64,000 nucleotides of DNA from Glossina fuscipes (GCF_014805625.2 NW_023998431.1:3025804-3089803); one strand, 5' to 3'; positions 50,611 through 63,840 are shown, numbered from the stretch's first letter. Notes: generated by a model not told the origin, from the sequence alone. Made by a program: numbers and translations.

Positions 50611-51400
50611 ATGGTGCTCCGTCGTCATATATGAACTGTCGAACGATTTAAGAATAATGATTTTGATATAAATGACAAAGAACGGCCTGGAGGACCAAAA
50701 AAAAAAATTTCAAAGACAATGAATTGTATGAATTATTGAACGAAAGCCAGCTCAAACTATCAAAAAAATTTCGAACAGCTCATCATTTGACGAATTGATT
50801 GCTTACAGACATTTACATATGATTCCAATCGGATCAACATCGCGATATCATTGTTTGCCAGGCAAAAAAGACAAGAGTTTTCTGCGGCGTATTCTGACTG
50901 GCGATGAAAAGTGGATCTACAACGGCAATCTTGAGTGCAAGAAATTATGGGTAAGTCCAGGAGAGCCATACACATCGGCATCGAAGTCGGAATACTCATG
51001 GCCATAAAGTTTTGTTGTGCGAACGAAACTGTTCCGGCAGATATCTGCCGAAGTCAATTGAACAAACTCAGCGATGTATTGTTACAAAAATGACCAGCAA
51101 TAGCTGTTAAAAAACGTAAAGTGATCCTCTTGCATGACAACCCTTGGCCACATGTTGTAAGAATTGTCAAGGATACACTGTTGCAGCTCGAATGGGAAGT
51201 TTTGTCGTACCTAGCGCAATCACCAGTTATAGCGTGTTCTGATTATCACCCGTTCAGACTGATGAAACATGGCTTGGCGGGTACGCGGTTTCGAAATGCT
51301 GAAGAAATGCGAAAATGGATCGATGATTGGATCGTTGCTAAACCAATAACATTCCCTCACCATGTTGCCAGAAAGATGGGAAAAAGTTATAGAAGATGAT
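50611..51400 (+). mobile_element. Decayed mariner-family transposase
   Basis: Plus-strand fragments in order: RFKNNDFDINDKERPGGPKK (about 50650-50705), RRILTGDEKWIYNGN (50885 on), WVSPGEPYTSASKSE, then after stops and frame changes ILLHDNPWPHV (about 51124) and TLLQLEWEVLSYLAQSP, ending LPERWEKV-like sequence near 51390. The TGDEKW and HDN motifs carry the first two catalytic aspartates of the mariner DDD triad; the third region reads CSDYH. Frameshifts make it non-functional. It retains the central region that the 1.3-kb copy has lost. Confidence 0.85.
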
Positions 51401-51420
51401 CGAAACTATTTTCACTAATA

Positions 51421-52694
51421 TAGATTCTACCAAATTTGCTCAATAATTGTCTCTTTTCAAATGAAAAAAATGATCAAAATGCATGCAAGGCACCCAACGA
51501 TAACGAAATATCAGTTGTCTTATTGCTAATGCCTTTAAACACAAATAACTAATGAAAACTTTGCGCTTTAAAAACGTAACATTGACGGGCTTAAATTATA
51601 GTGAGAAGGGAATAAGGAAAAATTTCCTCATGTCTTTTGTGCTTCATCTGGCTGACGCTAATATTTTAATGAATTTTTTAAAAAACGGAAAAAAGGGAGA
51701 ACAGAGATACTTGACTACTAGAATGTACGCATTTGATTGATCAATTATTTGTTACACATATTTGGTTATAATTTAGTGATTTTTAAAAAAGAAGAAAAGA
51801 TAAATACATTTACGTCGATTGCTTTTAATTCTATTAAATTTGAAATGACAAAACGTAATTTATATATATATATATATTTTTTTTTTTGTTTAATTATCGC
51901 ATAAATTTATTTTAATGCGAAAGCAAAAGTTATATCTTTTTTTTTGTAGTTGTTAATTTGCATATACTTTAATGATAATAAATTTGAAAAAAAAAAAAAA
52001 AAAAAACAGAAGAGAAAAAAGAAAAAAAAAACACCATTTAATTTTATTAATTATATACTTTGTCAATATATTCATTATTGGTAACCTTGTAGTGTGATTT
52101 GTTTCTGCGATTCTCGTACTTAATATGGTCAATGACCCATGTAAAACAATACTCGGTTACATCGACTCATTGCTAAATACTATCCATGTTCGCATGCATA
52201 CCTTTGTGTTTTAAATATATTTGGGCACCTTATGCAGAGCGCATTTGCTTCTCTCTTTAAAAGGGCACTCGGCTAAATAAAGACTTTCGGGCCAAATTTA
52301 GAATATTAACTAAACAATTTCTGTGTACATTATGCTTTGCACATATATATATGTATATACAAATATATAGGTTTTTACGCATATAAGTTGCGTATATGCG
52401 TAAAATACATGCTATGAATTGTAATGAAAATGAAAAAAAAAAATGAAAAAAAAAGAAATGACAAATAAATAAGAAAACACAATCACAACTAATTCAGAAG
52501 TTGTTTGCGTACGTTGAAAAATGTTTTAAAATCTATTCACTATTACTAGTACGGCAGTTGTGAGGCGGGAGAGAAGAGATATTAGCGATATAAGATGCCT
52601 ATAGAGCGCACAGATTCGCAAATATATTTTATGGTATATAGGTCAATAAATATGAAAGATTTCTGTAATTTTTATTGCTTTCAAATTTCAAATT
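51421..52694. other. AT-rich intergenic DNA
   Basis: A TA microsatellite at about 51860-51876 and A runs around 51988-52030. No gene recognised. Confidence 0.5.
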
Positions 52695-52983
52695 TTGTGT
52701 ATAACAAGTAAAAACGGCATAGTGCGACATGGCTCACTTTTTAATATTCTATACGACTTCACTTCATACAGTTGGTCATATAATTTTTCAGCTACTTTTC
52801 AAAATATGTTGCAATAGCGTTTGGTGTAGTAAATTTCATCGGACGGATAAGCTTAGATCCATTCATGACGTGATTCGGAATTGACCGACATAATGAAAAA
52901 TGCGTCTGCTTTAAGTTGTTTTACGCGTGGCATACATCCGCAATAATTTAATATACCCCAGTCCCCCCAAGCGGTGCAAGGTA
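52695..52983 (-). repeat. Dispersed repeat family B, internally shortened reverse copy
   Basis: Right edge AATATACCCCAGTCCCCCCA then GGTGCAAGGTATA. The interior has GGACGGATAAGCTTAGATCC and GACGTGATTCGGAATTGACC in reverse orientation. Confidence 0.55.
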
Positions 52984-54493
52984 TAAACACAAAAAAACAA
53001 AAATATTTCTATCGAAATATGTTGATAATTTTCCCTTTTTAACGTGGGGCATACAATAGCGGAAGATCAGGTAACAAATCTTTGTTTTTGTCTTATGCAG
53101 CCACTACTTTCGATAAATGCATAAAAATCGCTTTGGCTAAGCGATGTAATGAGAATCAGTCGTACTAGACCGTGCATTATTTCAAAGCTATGCGCGACTT
53201 CTGCGAAGCACCCTGCTCACCCTGCTTTCATTTTTCACGTACTCATATCGCTTCGCACCAATGATACTCAGTTTTTTTAAATTAATCAAAAGTTTGCGCT
53301 CTAGTCAAACTGCAGTGACCCTCGTTTTGACCTAATCGACGAGATGAAATCAAATTGAAAAAAGTTTTATTTATTGATTTTTTATATCTTTATTTACATG
53401 TGGAATCCAGTTGAAATATAATAATAGTCGAACTAAGGAAACTCTTAGAAATTAATCTTATGCTAAATCTTGTGGTTAGGAGTTAACACTGAAAGCCCGA
53501 AATATACGGAAAGAATAAAGAGAACAATAACACTGTATAAATAAAAAGTAAGTAAAGTAAGTAAAAGAGATAGAAAGGATGTACACCTCTGGCACAGAGC
53601 CATATTTGCAGTCGCTATATAGCCGGAGCGGCGAACGACCTCTTAAACTAATGCAACTATGCAAAAGCTTAGCAATCGATGACAATTAACGTATCTGGCT
53701 GAGATTGCTGATCATGCACAGCTTTAAAGATTAAAAGTTAGTTGAGATATGACGTAAGCAAAGCATGCATATTCAGAAGAATTTATTTAATGGTATTTAA
53801 GAAGGAGACATTGAAACTCAATTATAGATATCATATAGGTTTCTAGAAAGGACTCTAAACGTGTTGAAAAGCTCATAACATTGATCCGAGTCTTATGAAA
53901 ATTAAAGTTCCCACAAAATAGAGAGAGAGAAAGCGATAGAAAATGAATGGAAGCATTGAGATTTATCTCTTTTAATAAAGCCGGCAAGCGAATCAACAAC
54001 ATCATTTAATTACCTTCACTGAGAGAAGCAGATATCAAGGATAAAGTTCATGTCTCCAGTGAAGGAAGGATTAACAGTAACAATCTAATTGCATATGGTA
54101 GGCGAAGAGACTAACATATCCCCTCCCAAATTCCCAAGGGCGAAGAGCAAGAGTTGCTTTTGAACTGTTCTCATTGATTCGGCAAAACACCTGTAGAAAG
54201 GGAACCACACGGGTAAGGTATTTTCAAATATTGGTCTTACCGAACATACGTATAATCCTTTTGTAACATATGAGTCGCCAGACGCCGTTTAAAAGGACCT
54301 AGCGTTAACCTAGCTTCGCTTAAGGTTAGTTCTATGTGCAAAGCCATCTCTCTTTAAGAACGAAAGCTTCTTGCAATTTTTTTTTTGGTTTAGGTTAGGT
54401 TACGTAAAATACATATGTGAATAAATAATTTATTTACATAAATATATATTTTCACTATACTTGCTAAAAAAGCGAATATCGGTTAAGAAGATT
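52984..54493. other. Intergenic DNA, nothing recognised
   Basis: Short frames only, no domains. Confidence 0.5.
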
Positions 54494-55450
54494 CTAGTCG
54501 GGCAACGTGAACCATTGCATACACACTACGCCACTTAGCCTTTGGTAATAATACACAAAAAAGTGCACATTACTTGATAACGCCTATATATGTTAGAAAC
54601 CAAAAAAATAAATCTATATGATCCAAACTGCCTACCGTTAATTTTTGCGCTCATTTGCTCCTATTAATTAATTCTCATCATAAAATATAAAAAACTGAAC
54701 CTTTTTACGAAAGGCTTACTACTCATGAGATATTTTATATGGAAGGGGGCAAAGAAATGGACTCATGTGGTGCAAATTAGATCCACTTCATTTTTATATT
54801 AAGTGAATATCATGAACAAATTTTCATAACAAAAAAATAAACATTTAGGCCTTTTTGGCATACAAGTGTTTACTTTCCATGAGAAGCCTTATAGGCCTAC
54901 GTTGTCCAAATTCTATACGATTGATTCCTTCGATAATTTACTATGATGAGCCCGTTTGCATAATGCAATATTGAAAATTCGACATTTTTGTCACATACAG
55001 ATTCAGTTTTCGTAGAATTGGTTATGTGAGAGGGTGTTCAAAAAATTATCACTGCCGGTCCAAAGTTTTCACACCAATTTACAATGTTGACATGCTATTA
55101 GTTGTGGTGAAATTTTAAAAGTTGCAATTATAAAACTTCAGAATAGGGCGTTATATTGGGAGTGGTCGAAAAAGTGAACTGATCCGAACCATTTTCAATA
55201 GCGTTCGACCTTGGTCAGTGTACCAAATTTCAACAAAATATCTCAAAAGTTGGGATCTGTAACTTGAACAGAAATCTACATGGACAGACACCAGACGGAC
55301 AGATAGACAGAAAATGATGCCGAATCGATCGATATAATAAAAGGTGCGTCTATCTTAACATCTTGAGTGTATTATATACGTCCGCACTAACTTAATATAC
55401 TCTGCACCACAAGTAGTGTAGGATATAATCATATTCGGCCGGGACCGAAT
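54494..55450 (-). repeat. Dispersed repeat family B, long reverse copy
   Basis: Runs from AGTCGGGCAACGTGAACCAT, matching the reversed outer flank of the 37-kb copy, to AAGTAGTGTAGGATATAATC, followed by TTCGGCCGGGACCGAA. Interior: GAAAAAGTGAACTGATCCGA, ATCTACATGGACAGACACCA and GACGGACAGATAGACAG. It is the most complete reverse copy. Confidence 0.7.
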
Positions 55451-56290
55451 CTCTTATATCCATCACCGTTGTCCCAAAAAAAGGAAAAAGCACTGGATTA
55501 CCAAACTCTAATAGTGGATGGATGCGGCGGATTTTTTTTTTTTTCTCTTTTCAGAATACAAGAGAAAATTGTTATGGTGACCGTTTTTTACTTTTTGAAT
55601 GACAAATAAAAAACATGGAAAGCAAAGATGTACACAGTTTCTGTTGAATAGACGTGTGGGTGTTGTAGGCGTATCCTTTGACCGGTTTGGATCATTTCCA
55701 AATGCTTTTGCAGATTTGTGAGCGATATCTTAATTTTCGGTCACGGGAAAGTGTTTACTACAAATAGTATACAGTTGCGCTGACAGACAGATGGACAGAC
55801 GAACAAACGGACATGTTTGGATGCATTCAAAATTTAAAATTGGCCAAGAATTCGTATACTTTTTGAGGCTGTTGCTGGGGGGAAGCTTGTTTTTGCACTT
55901 TCTAAATGTATTGAAAAGAAAATTAAATTTTGATACACTATTATAACGGGTACGCGGGGTCAATTTTTTCCGTTTTAATAAAAAAAAAAAAAAATGCTTT
56001 ATTTGAAAAGCAGAGATGTTGTAAGTTTATGTCGTGCTGTGGGCGTGTGCTTGAAGCTATTTGGCCCATTTTTAATACCAACCTGCATGCAAGAGCTTCC
56101 AGTCTTTTAATCAAGTCGATAGTGGATAGCTTCATTTTTGTGGTCAGTAGAATATTTAAAATACAGACTATATGGACGGACAGACTTGTATGCTCGATTA
56201 AATCGATACGATGTTGGTCAAGAATATAAATATTTGAAGGGGTCTTCTGGGTGATGTAAGTGTTTCGACAAAATGAATATTCATCTCATC
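55451..56290 (+). repeat. Dispersed repeat family A, head-to-tail pair
   Basis: First unit: GTGGATGGATGCGGCGGATT (55513), GTTGTAGGCGTATCCTTTGA, and a GACAGACAGATGGACAGACG run near 55781. The second restarts at about 55927 with TTTTGATACACTATTATAAC and GGGTACGCGGGGTCAATTTT, and ends near GTTGGTCAAGAATATAAATA. Same arrangement as the pair at 29.8-30.7 kb. Confidence 0.6.
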
Positions 56291-57620
56291 TCGCACCGGT
56301 TTCGCCCCTTAAGTCGTTTCAGTATCAATACTTGTTTTATTGACTTGTGAAATTTCAAGAAATTTTTTGCAAATACATTTGAAAATGTAAAAATTTTAAT
56401 TATATGATTTCCGATTATATGATCGACTTCCGGAGGATTACTTATTGTTCCTTGGCAAATTTGAATCAAATAAATTTGTTCCTGTTTTTATTGAATGATT
56501 AAAGTCAAGTGAGTACTTATTGAGTAGACATGTACTTACTTATGAGTTACTTCGATGTTATATATTGATTACACTGAACTGCAAATAACTAGTTCATAAA
56601 CACAAATGCGGACGGTATGCTTTATATCTATCATTTATTAGACAAGTAACTTGAAGAAATATTTAGAGCACTTACCTACCTGCTTAATAAGAGAACTTTA
56701 CTCGCCTCGGAGCGAATCTTAGATACTCATTATGGAAGGTAAATATGTAAAAAGCGGAAGTATATTGTTGTACTTGAGAAGTTATTGATGCGAAAGTAAT
56801 CTTTTTAGCTTTATTTTTTTTTTTTGCGTGAGGTACTAAACAATTCAAATTCTAATTGGAATTTATTCCAAGTTATTGTTACAATTTCTACTACGACTTT
56901 GATCATTCCAACTGTGCCGGATTCAATAGAATGGACAATTTTATATAGAAATGCAATTAAATCGATACCGATCTCAGTTTCAGAGTGTAACAAGTCCATT
57001 GATAAATTCAACATATGTCAATGTACTTATCTTTTTGGCGCTATTTGTATAAATAAATATACTTATAACTGTATTGACAACAAAATATTGACAATAAATT
57101 AGAATTCTTAGATAAAGCTAATGATAATTTGAAGGCTTATAGACAGTCATAAATTGTAACCTTTAATTAGGCGCGTGGGCCTATTTCGGATTCGGTGCCT
57201 ATAGTCAGTCAATTGTATAGTTAGCGTTAAGTGTGGTCAGTTCATTTCTATTCGTAATTAATTAGATAAGAATTGATATTGATGTGAAACGATATTCCTA
57301 AAAGTGGCGTAACGTTCAACTCATATACTTCGAAATAAACAAATTCCTAACTACTACTATTACTATTAAATATAATGTATGTATGTGTGGTAAACTTAAT
57401 TAGATTTCAAAATATCAGGTGCTTAGACCTTCTTTTGTTTTTGCTCTTCTTTATTTTTTTTTTGCTTTTTTTTTTTTATTTATATTTATATATAACAATT
57501 GTTATAGATTTTCTTTTATCAGATGATCACAATTCGATGGGCACCACATAGATAGACCTTATGCTTGAAGTATGTGGTATTGTTAAGTAAATACAATATT
57601 TGTTACAAATAACATTTGCG
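56291..57620. other. Upstream region of the CHK gene
   Basis: No other gene recognised; overlapping frames on both strands at 56811-57102 have no domains. Confidence 0.45.
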
Positions 57621-57622
57621 GC

Positions 57623-57650
57623 TATATAAAGCAGCATAATAACAGTCTGA
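57623..57650 (+). promoter_or_regulatory. TATA-box core promoter of the CHK gene
   Basis: TATATAAA at 57623-57630, with ACAGTCTGA about 15-25 bases further on as a possible start site. The coding ATG follows about 200 bases later. This is a sequence match only. Confidence 0.45.
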
Positions 57651-57847
57651 AAATTTTATTTTAAAAGTGCACTCTAATAGCGAACGTTAGATTCAAAAGG
57701 AAAACAAAAAAAACATTTAAATTATTTCAAGTTGAAAGACGGAATTTTTCTTTCTCTTTCTGTTTTTCCTATTTTTTTTTTTTTTTTTTTCTTTCGTAAA
57801 GCGTTCTCGAATAGGCTCTTCTTTGAAGCTCGATGATATTATTCAAT

Positions 57848-60268
57848 ATGGCCACTGAGCTGCCAAACTATTTAAATGAAAATTTCTTTAAAACTGCTTT
57901 AGAAGATGGTTTACATGATGAATCTGTGGATATTAAGAAAATCATATTATCTGATAATAATTCTGGTGGGGGGGAAAACTATTGCAGTAAAATTTATCGC
58001 GCCAAAGCTTTGTATCGTAGCAGTAAAACCCAATTGGATGAGGAGTTGGCACTGATTGTTAAGAGTATCGCCATTACACCGGCCACGCAGTGTCTGGAGG
58101 ATTTTGCAGTGTATTTGCGTGAAAAAATTTTTTATTTTGACGCTTTGGGCAAATTGGAAATGCTAATAGGCGATAATACGAAGTTTGGAGCAAAGTAAAC
58201 TTAATTATAACTTTTACCCATGAAGTCTACGAATTTCATGTGATTTTTGCTACTTTACTTAGATGTTTCTATAGTACGTGCGAGCCCATGCAAACAATTG
58301 TTTTTGATGATTTAACACAATATGGTTATCGCTTGGCCAGTCGTCAGGATGGACTCGACGAAGGGCATTGTAAGGTTACACTCGAAAAATTGGGTAAATT
58401 TCATGCAGCTTCCATGGTGATGGCACATCAAGTGAGTCGAGGCAAAAATTTAAATTTTAATAATAATAAAAAAAAAAATAATAATTTCATTATATCCATC
58501 ACTGCCAGATAAGGATGCGCTAACATTGCCGTTCCGCTTGCAATGCGCAGAACATACGCGTTAAAAACTCTATAACTTTTGCTCTGCGTAAATTGTTTTG
58601 GACATGGTCGTCTATCCTCCCATTTTCTTTCGTTCGTCCGCTGGTTCTAGGCTTTTCCGCTCCGCTAATTTATTAGTCTATTCTTTCAATTGTCTGTCCT
58701 TTATATTTTAGTTAATCTATCCATTTGTCTACTTTCTTGTTCCGTTGTCTCTCTATAGTTTTATTCGTGTTACTCACTTTCTGTCAGCTTTCTTGTTCCA
58801 TTGGCTCTCTGTCGTTTCATTTGTGTTACTGTTCTTCCGTTTGTTTTCTTGTCCCGTCGTCTCTACCTCGTTTTGTTTATATTATTGACTTTCTGTCCGT
58901 TTTCTTGTCACATTGTGTCTATACCGTTTCATTGGAGTTATTGTTTTTCCGTTTGCTTCCTTGTCGCGGCGTCTCTCTATCGTTCTATTTATGTCGGCTT
59001 ATTTGTGTGCCTGAAAGAACTCGTTATTGGCTATTTGAATAATATAAAAGTAAATGTACTCTCAAGTTTAGAAAATATTCAGCAATATACAATCAAAGGA
59101 GAAAATTAATATAAAATTTGGTAAAAATATTAAGACGGCCATCTACTCGATATCGAAGAAAGATATATATACACATTTTCCCATTCTCTCTCTCTCTCTC
59201 TCTCTCTCGCTCTGTTCCCTCTCAGTATATTGAAAACGCACAAATTATATGCGGCAAAGTGCGTGAGACCAATTGGGAGGCACAAAGAGAAAGCAAGAGA
59301 GAGAGAGACAGTAAAATTTCTCGCAGAGATAGTAGCAATCGAACGGCTGAAGTGCGTCCAATTTTGTATATCTTATTTATTTGCTTTAAGTGATGCGCGT
59401 CCAAAATTCGTCTTATGATGACTATAACTTTTTTTTTACTCGTTCTTATTAATACAGGATCCCTTTATTAGAGATCATTTTAAGACGGGTATGCTAGATG
59501 AGCATTACATTAGAACTAGCGAACGTTTTGTAGATTTCATGACTTTGCAATTGAGAACTTTGGCGAAATTGGTAGCAACTTGGGGCGAAGATTATAAGGA
59601 AATAACTGAAAAATTGCATAAACATTGCGATAATATTACCGAAAATTTAGTAAAGACTGGTCAAGCAAAACCGAATGAAATAACGGTATTAAATCATGGC
59701 GATTTATGGGTTAATAATTTCATGTTTAAATACGACGAATGCAATAAAAAAAAACCAATTGATGTTGTGTTTGTAAGTATACGATATATTGTGAAGCTTT
59801 TCAAACGATAAGCAATTAGTTGTAATTATTTTTTGTTGTTCTTCTTTCATTTTAAAGGTGGACTTCCAACATAGCTTCTTTGGCAGTCCTGGTTGCGATA
59901 TAAATTTCTTCCTTAATAGCAGTGTACAGTTGAATGTGTTAATGAAATGTCGCGATTCATTGATTGAAAGCTATTACGCAGCGTTCCGCGAATCTTTGCA
60001 AAGAATGCAATTCGAGAAAATACCCACTTTGGAAGACATGAAAACGGAGATTACCTCACGCGAACTATATGGTTTCTTTGCTTCTTATTCTTTTCTACCC
60101 ATGATCGCTATGCGAAAGGAAGATTCTTACGATATCAACCTAGAAACTTTGGCTAGCAAAGAATTTGCCACCAAAAAAGTGAAACTAATGTTTTCATCTA
60201 ATCACCGAACAACAGATACTTTAAGATATACATTAAAACGTTTCAACGAATTAGGAACACTTGATTGA
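57848..60268 (+). CDS. CHK kinase-like (ecdysteroid-kinase-like) protein
   Basis: Four coding exons: 57848-58194, 58263-58431, 59458-59772 and 59858-60268; all GT-AG, frames fit, 413 residues, the usual size. The family (EcKinase/CHK, DUF1679-like) resembles choline/aminoglycoside phosphotransferases; in insects it is linked to ecdysteroid phosphorylation and detoxification, but the substrate here is unknown. Visible motifs: a Gly-rich loop region (SGGGENYCSKIYRAK), a likely ATP-binding Lys in LALIVKSI, a hinge (TIVFDDL), LGKFHAASMVM, the catalytic motif NHGDLWVNNFMF (His252, Asp254) and the metal-binding VDFQ (Asp279). All key residues are present. Start chosen at 57848 (AATATGG) because the upstream in-frame ATG at 57833 has a poor context; starting there would add five residues. 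Cytosolic by lack of signal peptide or membrane segments. Intron 2 is long and carries a minisatellite. Confidence 0.9.
58736..58999 (+). repeat. 56-bp minisatellite in CHK intron 2
   Basis: Units start with CTTGT at 58736, 58792, 58848, 58904 and 58960, exactly 56 bases apart without gaps. Odd units share ACTTTCTGTC and even units share TTCTTCCGTT or TTTTTCCGTT at the same place, giving a 112-bp higher-order repeat. A more diverged unit may precede at about 58680. Confidence 0.85.
59186..59208. repeat. CT microsatellite in CHK intron 2
   Basis: About eleven CT units followed shortly by CCCTCTCAG, resembling a strong 3' splice site. Confidence 0.85.
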
Positions 60269-60298
60269 ATATACGATAGATTTTATAAAGTCAATCTG

Positions 60299-60304
60299 AA
60301 TAAA
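60299..60304 (+). promoter_or_regulatory. Polyadenylation signal of the CHK gene
   Basis: AATAAA about 31 bases past the stop codon. Confidence 0.6.
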
Positions 60305-60499
60305 TCTATGCAATATTATTATTTTAACTCTATTATAATAGATAGTATGGAGGCATCGTAGAAATTTAAGTCAAATATGTTGTGCGTCTATTCTCGAAAA
60401 ACTTTTTCTGATTTCATTTCAACGGAAATCGCTCGCACGCTATTCTCTGGCACAAGCCATCAATTTTTATATCGATCGCTGAAAACATGGAAGTATGAA

Positions 60500-61140
60500 A
60501 CGAACATGGAATGCCCAGAAGAAAACTTCAGAGACCCCACAAAGTATATATCATATCATCAATCGATGTCGCTCCGTCTGGCTGTCCGTTGCAAAAGTGA
60601 AGCTACCGCCTTCAAGTTTAGTAGAAACATTACATGTTCTTGTGTGCAGTTCAGAATGAACTGAGAGCGCTACACTTTTCCAAAAAGAATAATATATTGG
60701 TTATTTGCTCACAACATTTCAGCAGATAAATGTGAACGAATTGGAAAGTTCATTCTATGGGCGATGTTGTGATACCTGCACCCAATATCATTATTTTTTT
60801 TTTTTCAATATCTTTATGGCATGCAAGCATCAAAAAAACCCTCATAAAGTATATAAATTCTTGATCAGTTTTAAATTCGGAGCGCACCTCAGCATGGCCG
60901 TCTGCCCAACAATGCAATATCTTTGCTAAACATTCTCCCATTCGCAAAAATGAAGATGTCGCCTACAAAATTTGCAAAAACATATGAAATTGGCCCAAAT
61001 CGGTCAAAGGATATGCCTACAACACCCACATGCATATGCAATAAAAACTGTGAACACCTTTGCTTTCTGTGTTTTTCGGTTGTTGCTCATAAAGTACACC
61101 ACACACGCTATTTAAATTTCCACTCTTCATCTCATCCAGA
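60500..61140 (-). repeat. Dispersed repeat family A, reverse copies
   Basis: Two partial reverse units: 60510-60660 (AAACTTCAGAGACCCCACAA, GAAGCTACCGCCTTCAAGTT) and 60840-61090 (TTCTTGATCAGTTTTAAATT, CATTCGCAAAAATGAAGATG, GGCCCAAATCGGTCAAAGGA). Confidence 0.65.
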
Positions 61141-61199
61141 CTAGAAAAATTTAGTTCTTTTCCATTTTTTGAAGTCGTTGACGCTTATATAGGATTCGG

Positions 61200-62255
61200 T
61201 TATGAATGAATATAATTTTCGTATTTGTTTGTTATACCGATTGATTCGCGATCACTTTCTGAGACGACCCGAGTTTGTCCGCCTATTTGTCTATTTGCTC
61301 ATCTGTCTATCCGTCTGCTCCCATGGAATTTTGTGGTCAATTTAGAGATTGCAATTTTTCAAATATTTCGATGAAATTTGGTACGTAGTCGTGTTTTGCG
61401 CAAGGAGGAACCCTATGGAAAACGGAATGAATCGGATCAACCCCATTTTCAATCCCTCTCCATAAAACGCCTTATTTTGAACCGTCCTTATTTAAAAAAA
61501 AGTTCAACTTTCAAAACCCCTCGACAAACATCGCTGGGTAATACTATTTCGGCAATGTTTTGAGCACCCTTCCTGTATAACCTTTCTTAAAATCCTAATT
61601 TTCAATATTTCATGGTATAATATAAATTTGGTCTTAGAAATGCTGATTTACTGAATTTAGACTATAGAGATCGATTTTTTGAATCCTATCTCATATAATA
61701 AGGATTCTCGTGGAGGGTACATCGTTATATAACAAAAATCTCCAGTTTATGACACTTTATGATGAAAATAGGTTCATAACGATAACTTCATATATAGTAT
61801 TTGACGGTACCAAATTTTGATCAAGCAAGTCTACTGTTTTAATACCGTAGCATATAAAAGCTTTCATAAAAGATCAATCCTTATACGTTGAAAAGATTTC
61901 ACTTTTTTAATACCTTGTGGTAAAAATGTGTCTGTGGAGTAGAAATTGGACAAAAAAAATTAAGCGGACCAAATTTGGATCACCTAAGTTAATTTTTTAA
62001 GCCTTTTAAGCTTTCATAAGCGGTCTTATAAAAATTAAGCTCTTAACTTGGAGTTTTTTACGAAGAAAACAGTTTGCAAAACTTTCATATCACATGAGTT
62101 GGATTTTTAAGTCATGACCAAAGTGAGCGAACTTGTGAAAGGTATGCTTTCACATGAAAATAATATACAATTGCTGGGGTATAATCTTGAATAAAAAATG
62201 AATGAATAATTACGTTCGGCGAAACAATGTAGGTTATCTAATGGTCGCCATTGCC
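61200..62255 (+). repeat. Dispersed repeat family B, long copy
   Basis: Contains TTATACCGATTGATTCGCGA, GGAAAACGGAATGAATCGGA, CCTCGACAAACATCGCTGGG and the right edge ACAATGTAGGTTATCTAATG at about 62225. The left terminal inverted repeat is lost or unrecognisable. Confidence 0.65.
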
Positions 62256-63640
62256 TAATTAAAATGTAATATAGTTTAGATTGTAATTTTTGGAATAGAT
62301 ATTTAGTCGGAAAGACGCTCTCAAGCATGACATATATGACAAACAACAAACGATACATTTATGACGATCTGGCATATATGTAATTAATAAACTCTCGATT
62401 GCCTACTGTTGAGCGTTACGCGTGTTAGGATAATCCTAATATGCCAGCACGCTTCAACGTTAACTATAAAAATGTAATTTCCTTATTGTCGAAGTAAAAA
62501 GCAACAATGTTTCATATGTAAATAAGAAACACCATAAGTTACTGTCTCTACGTATATATGTAAAAGAAAAAAGCCTGAATAGAGAGTTTTACTTGAAAAC
62601 AACAATAACCCAATCAATATATGAGCGTTAAATATCGCTAAGTCGAACGCAATTGAGTAAACTATAAATGACCCTCAACTTAGTTTTCACAAGCCAATCG
62701 GTTATGTATTTTCTTTTCGATTTCTTTTTCTTCTACATAGCCGAATAACGAAAGCATATTCAATTTTTTAAACCCTTTGTAACAATAAGAATCGTACTTT
62801 GAGGATCTTAAAAACTGCATATATTCTTGATTAGCGTTAGATTCCGATCGTGTCCACCTGTCCATCGCCTGTGCTTGAAACTTTTACTGTCGATAAAAGA
62901 AAAAATTATACAATGATTCAAGCTTGATAGCAATATTTCACTAGTTCTCTCTTTTCACTTGAGGTTGTGACTAGCGAAGATCCGATTCGAATACAATACA
63001 AGTTGCTTTTTATTTTTGCCTTTTTATATATATATTTTTTTAAAAATGAAATTATACCAACAACACAATTGAGATTATACTTAAAGCATACAAAGTACAT
63101 AGATAAGTGTGACTGCTATTCGCGGCATTGTCGTAACTTTGTTTGCAAGGATGCATACATGAATTCATAACTATTTCGCTTTGATTTTAAAGCCATTTAA
63201 ATTTTGTTATGTTTAGAAATTTGTTATGTTCGTTATTTGAGAAGAAATTTTCTTTACATAAATTTATCGTTATATTAAGATAAGACGAGACCAACAACGC
63301 GCGTCGTGCTAGTGACAGCATCCGCGATATTTACATTACGAGTTCCCGGCTCAAGTTGAAAAGTTCTCTTGAACGAACGGTGAAGAAAGAGAAAAAAAAA
63401 ATGTAACGACAAAAATGTTATACGTGATCGTGAACAAATTAAAAATATTCATCCAATTAATACGTAGTTTTTATTAAAGAAAGGTAAACAAAAAAGGGAA
63501 AGTAAATTGTAAAAAAAAAAAAAAAAAAAATTTAAAATCAAATAGTTGTATGGACTGAAGATAAAATTTCATTACAAGAAAAAGAAGGTCATTTAAAAAT
63601 GAAAAACTGTATCCGCATCAAATCGGCCAAAAGTAAAATT
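62256..63640. other. Intergenic DNA
   Basis: A short reverse family A piece lies around 62800-62880 (GCATATATTCTTGATTAGCG). An A run of 21 lies near 63511-63531. No gene recognised. Confidence 0.45.
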
Positions 63641-63840
63641 ATTGTATCTACATGTAAGTAAGTGCATGAGTACGTTAAGTTTGATTGGTTCGGATGTATG
63701 CAACCTTCAGAGAGATTTGGAAAGACGTACTTGCTATTATACAGAATCGCTTCCTGAATCGATTTGTCCGTCCGTCCGTCTTGTGTTCATATGTTCAATC
63801 TACAAATCTAGATTCCCTCTTTTTTTTTTTTTGAATATTT
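63641..63840 (+). repeat. Dispersed repeat family B, 5' fragment
   Basis: Contains CGGATGTATGCAACCTTCAG, AGAATCGCTTCCTGAATCGA and TTTGTCCGTCCGTCCGTCTT, the family order, then breaks off in a T run. Confidence 0.55.

Noticed and set aside
50760..51007. Separate small genes on both strands at 50.8-51.0 kb
   Set aside because: The plus frame is part of the decayed mariner transposase; the minus frame is its shadow.
56811..57102. Overlapping 92-codon and 67-codon frames
   Set aside because: No recognisable domain on either strand; AT-rich composition consistent with intergenic DNA.
58725..59109. Cys/Leu-rich coding frames of about 100 codons in CHK intron 2
   Set aside because: They translate the 56-base minisatellite; the intron is defined by good splice sites and intact kinase frames on either side.
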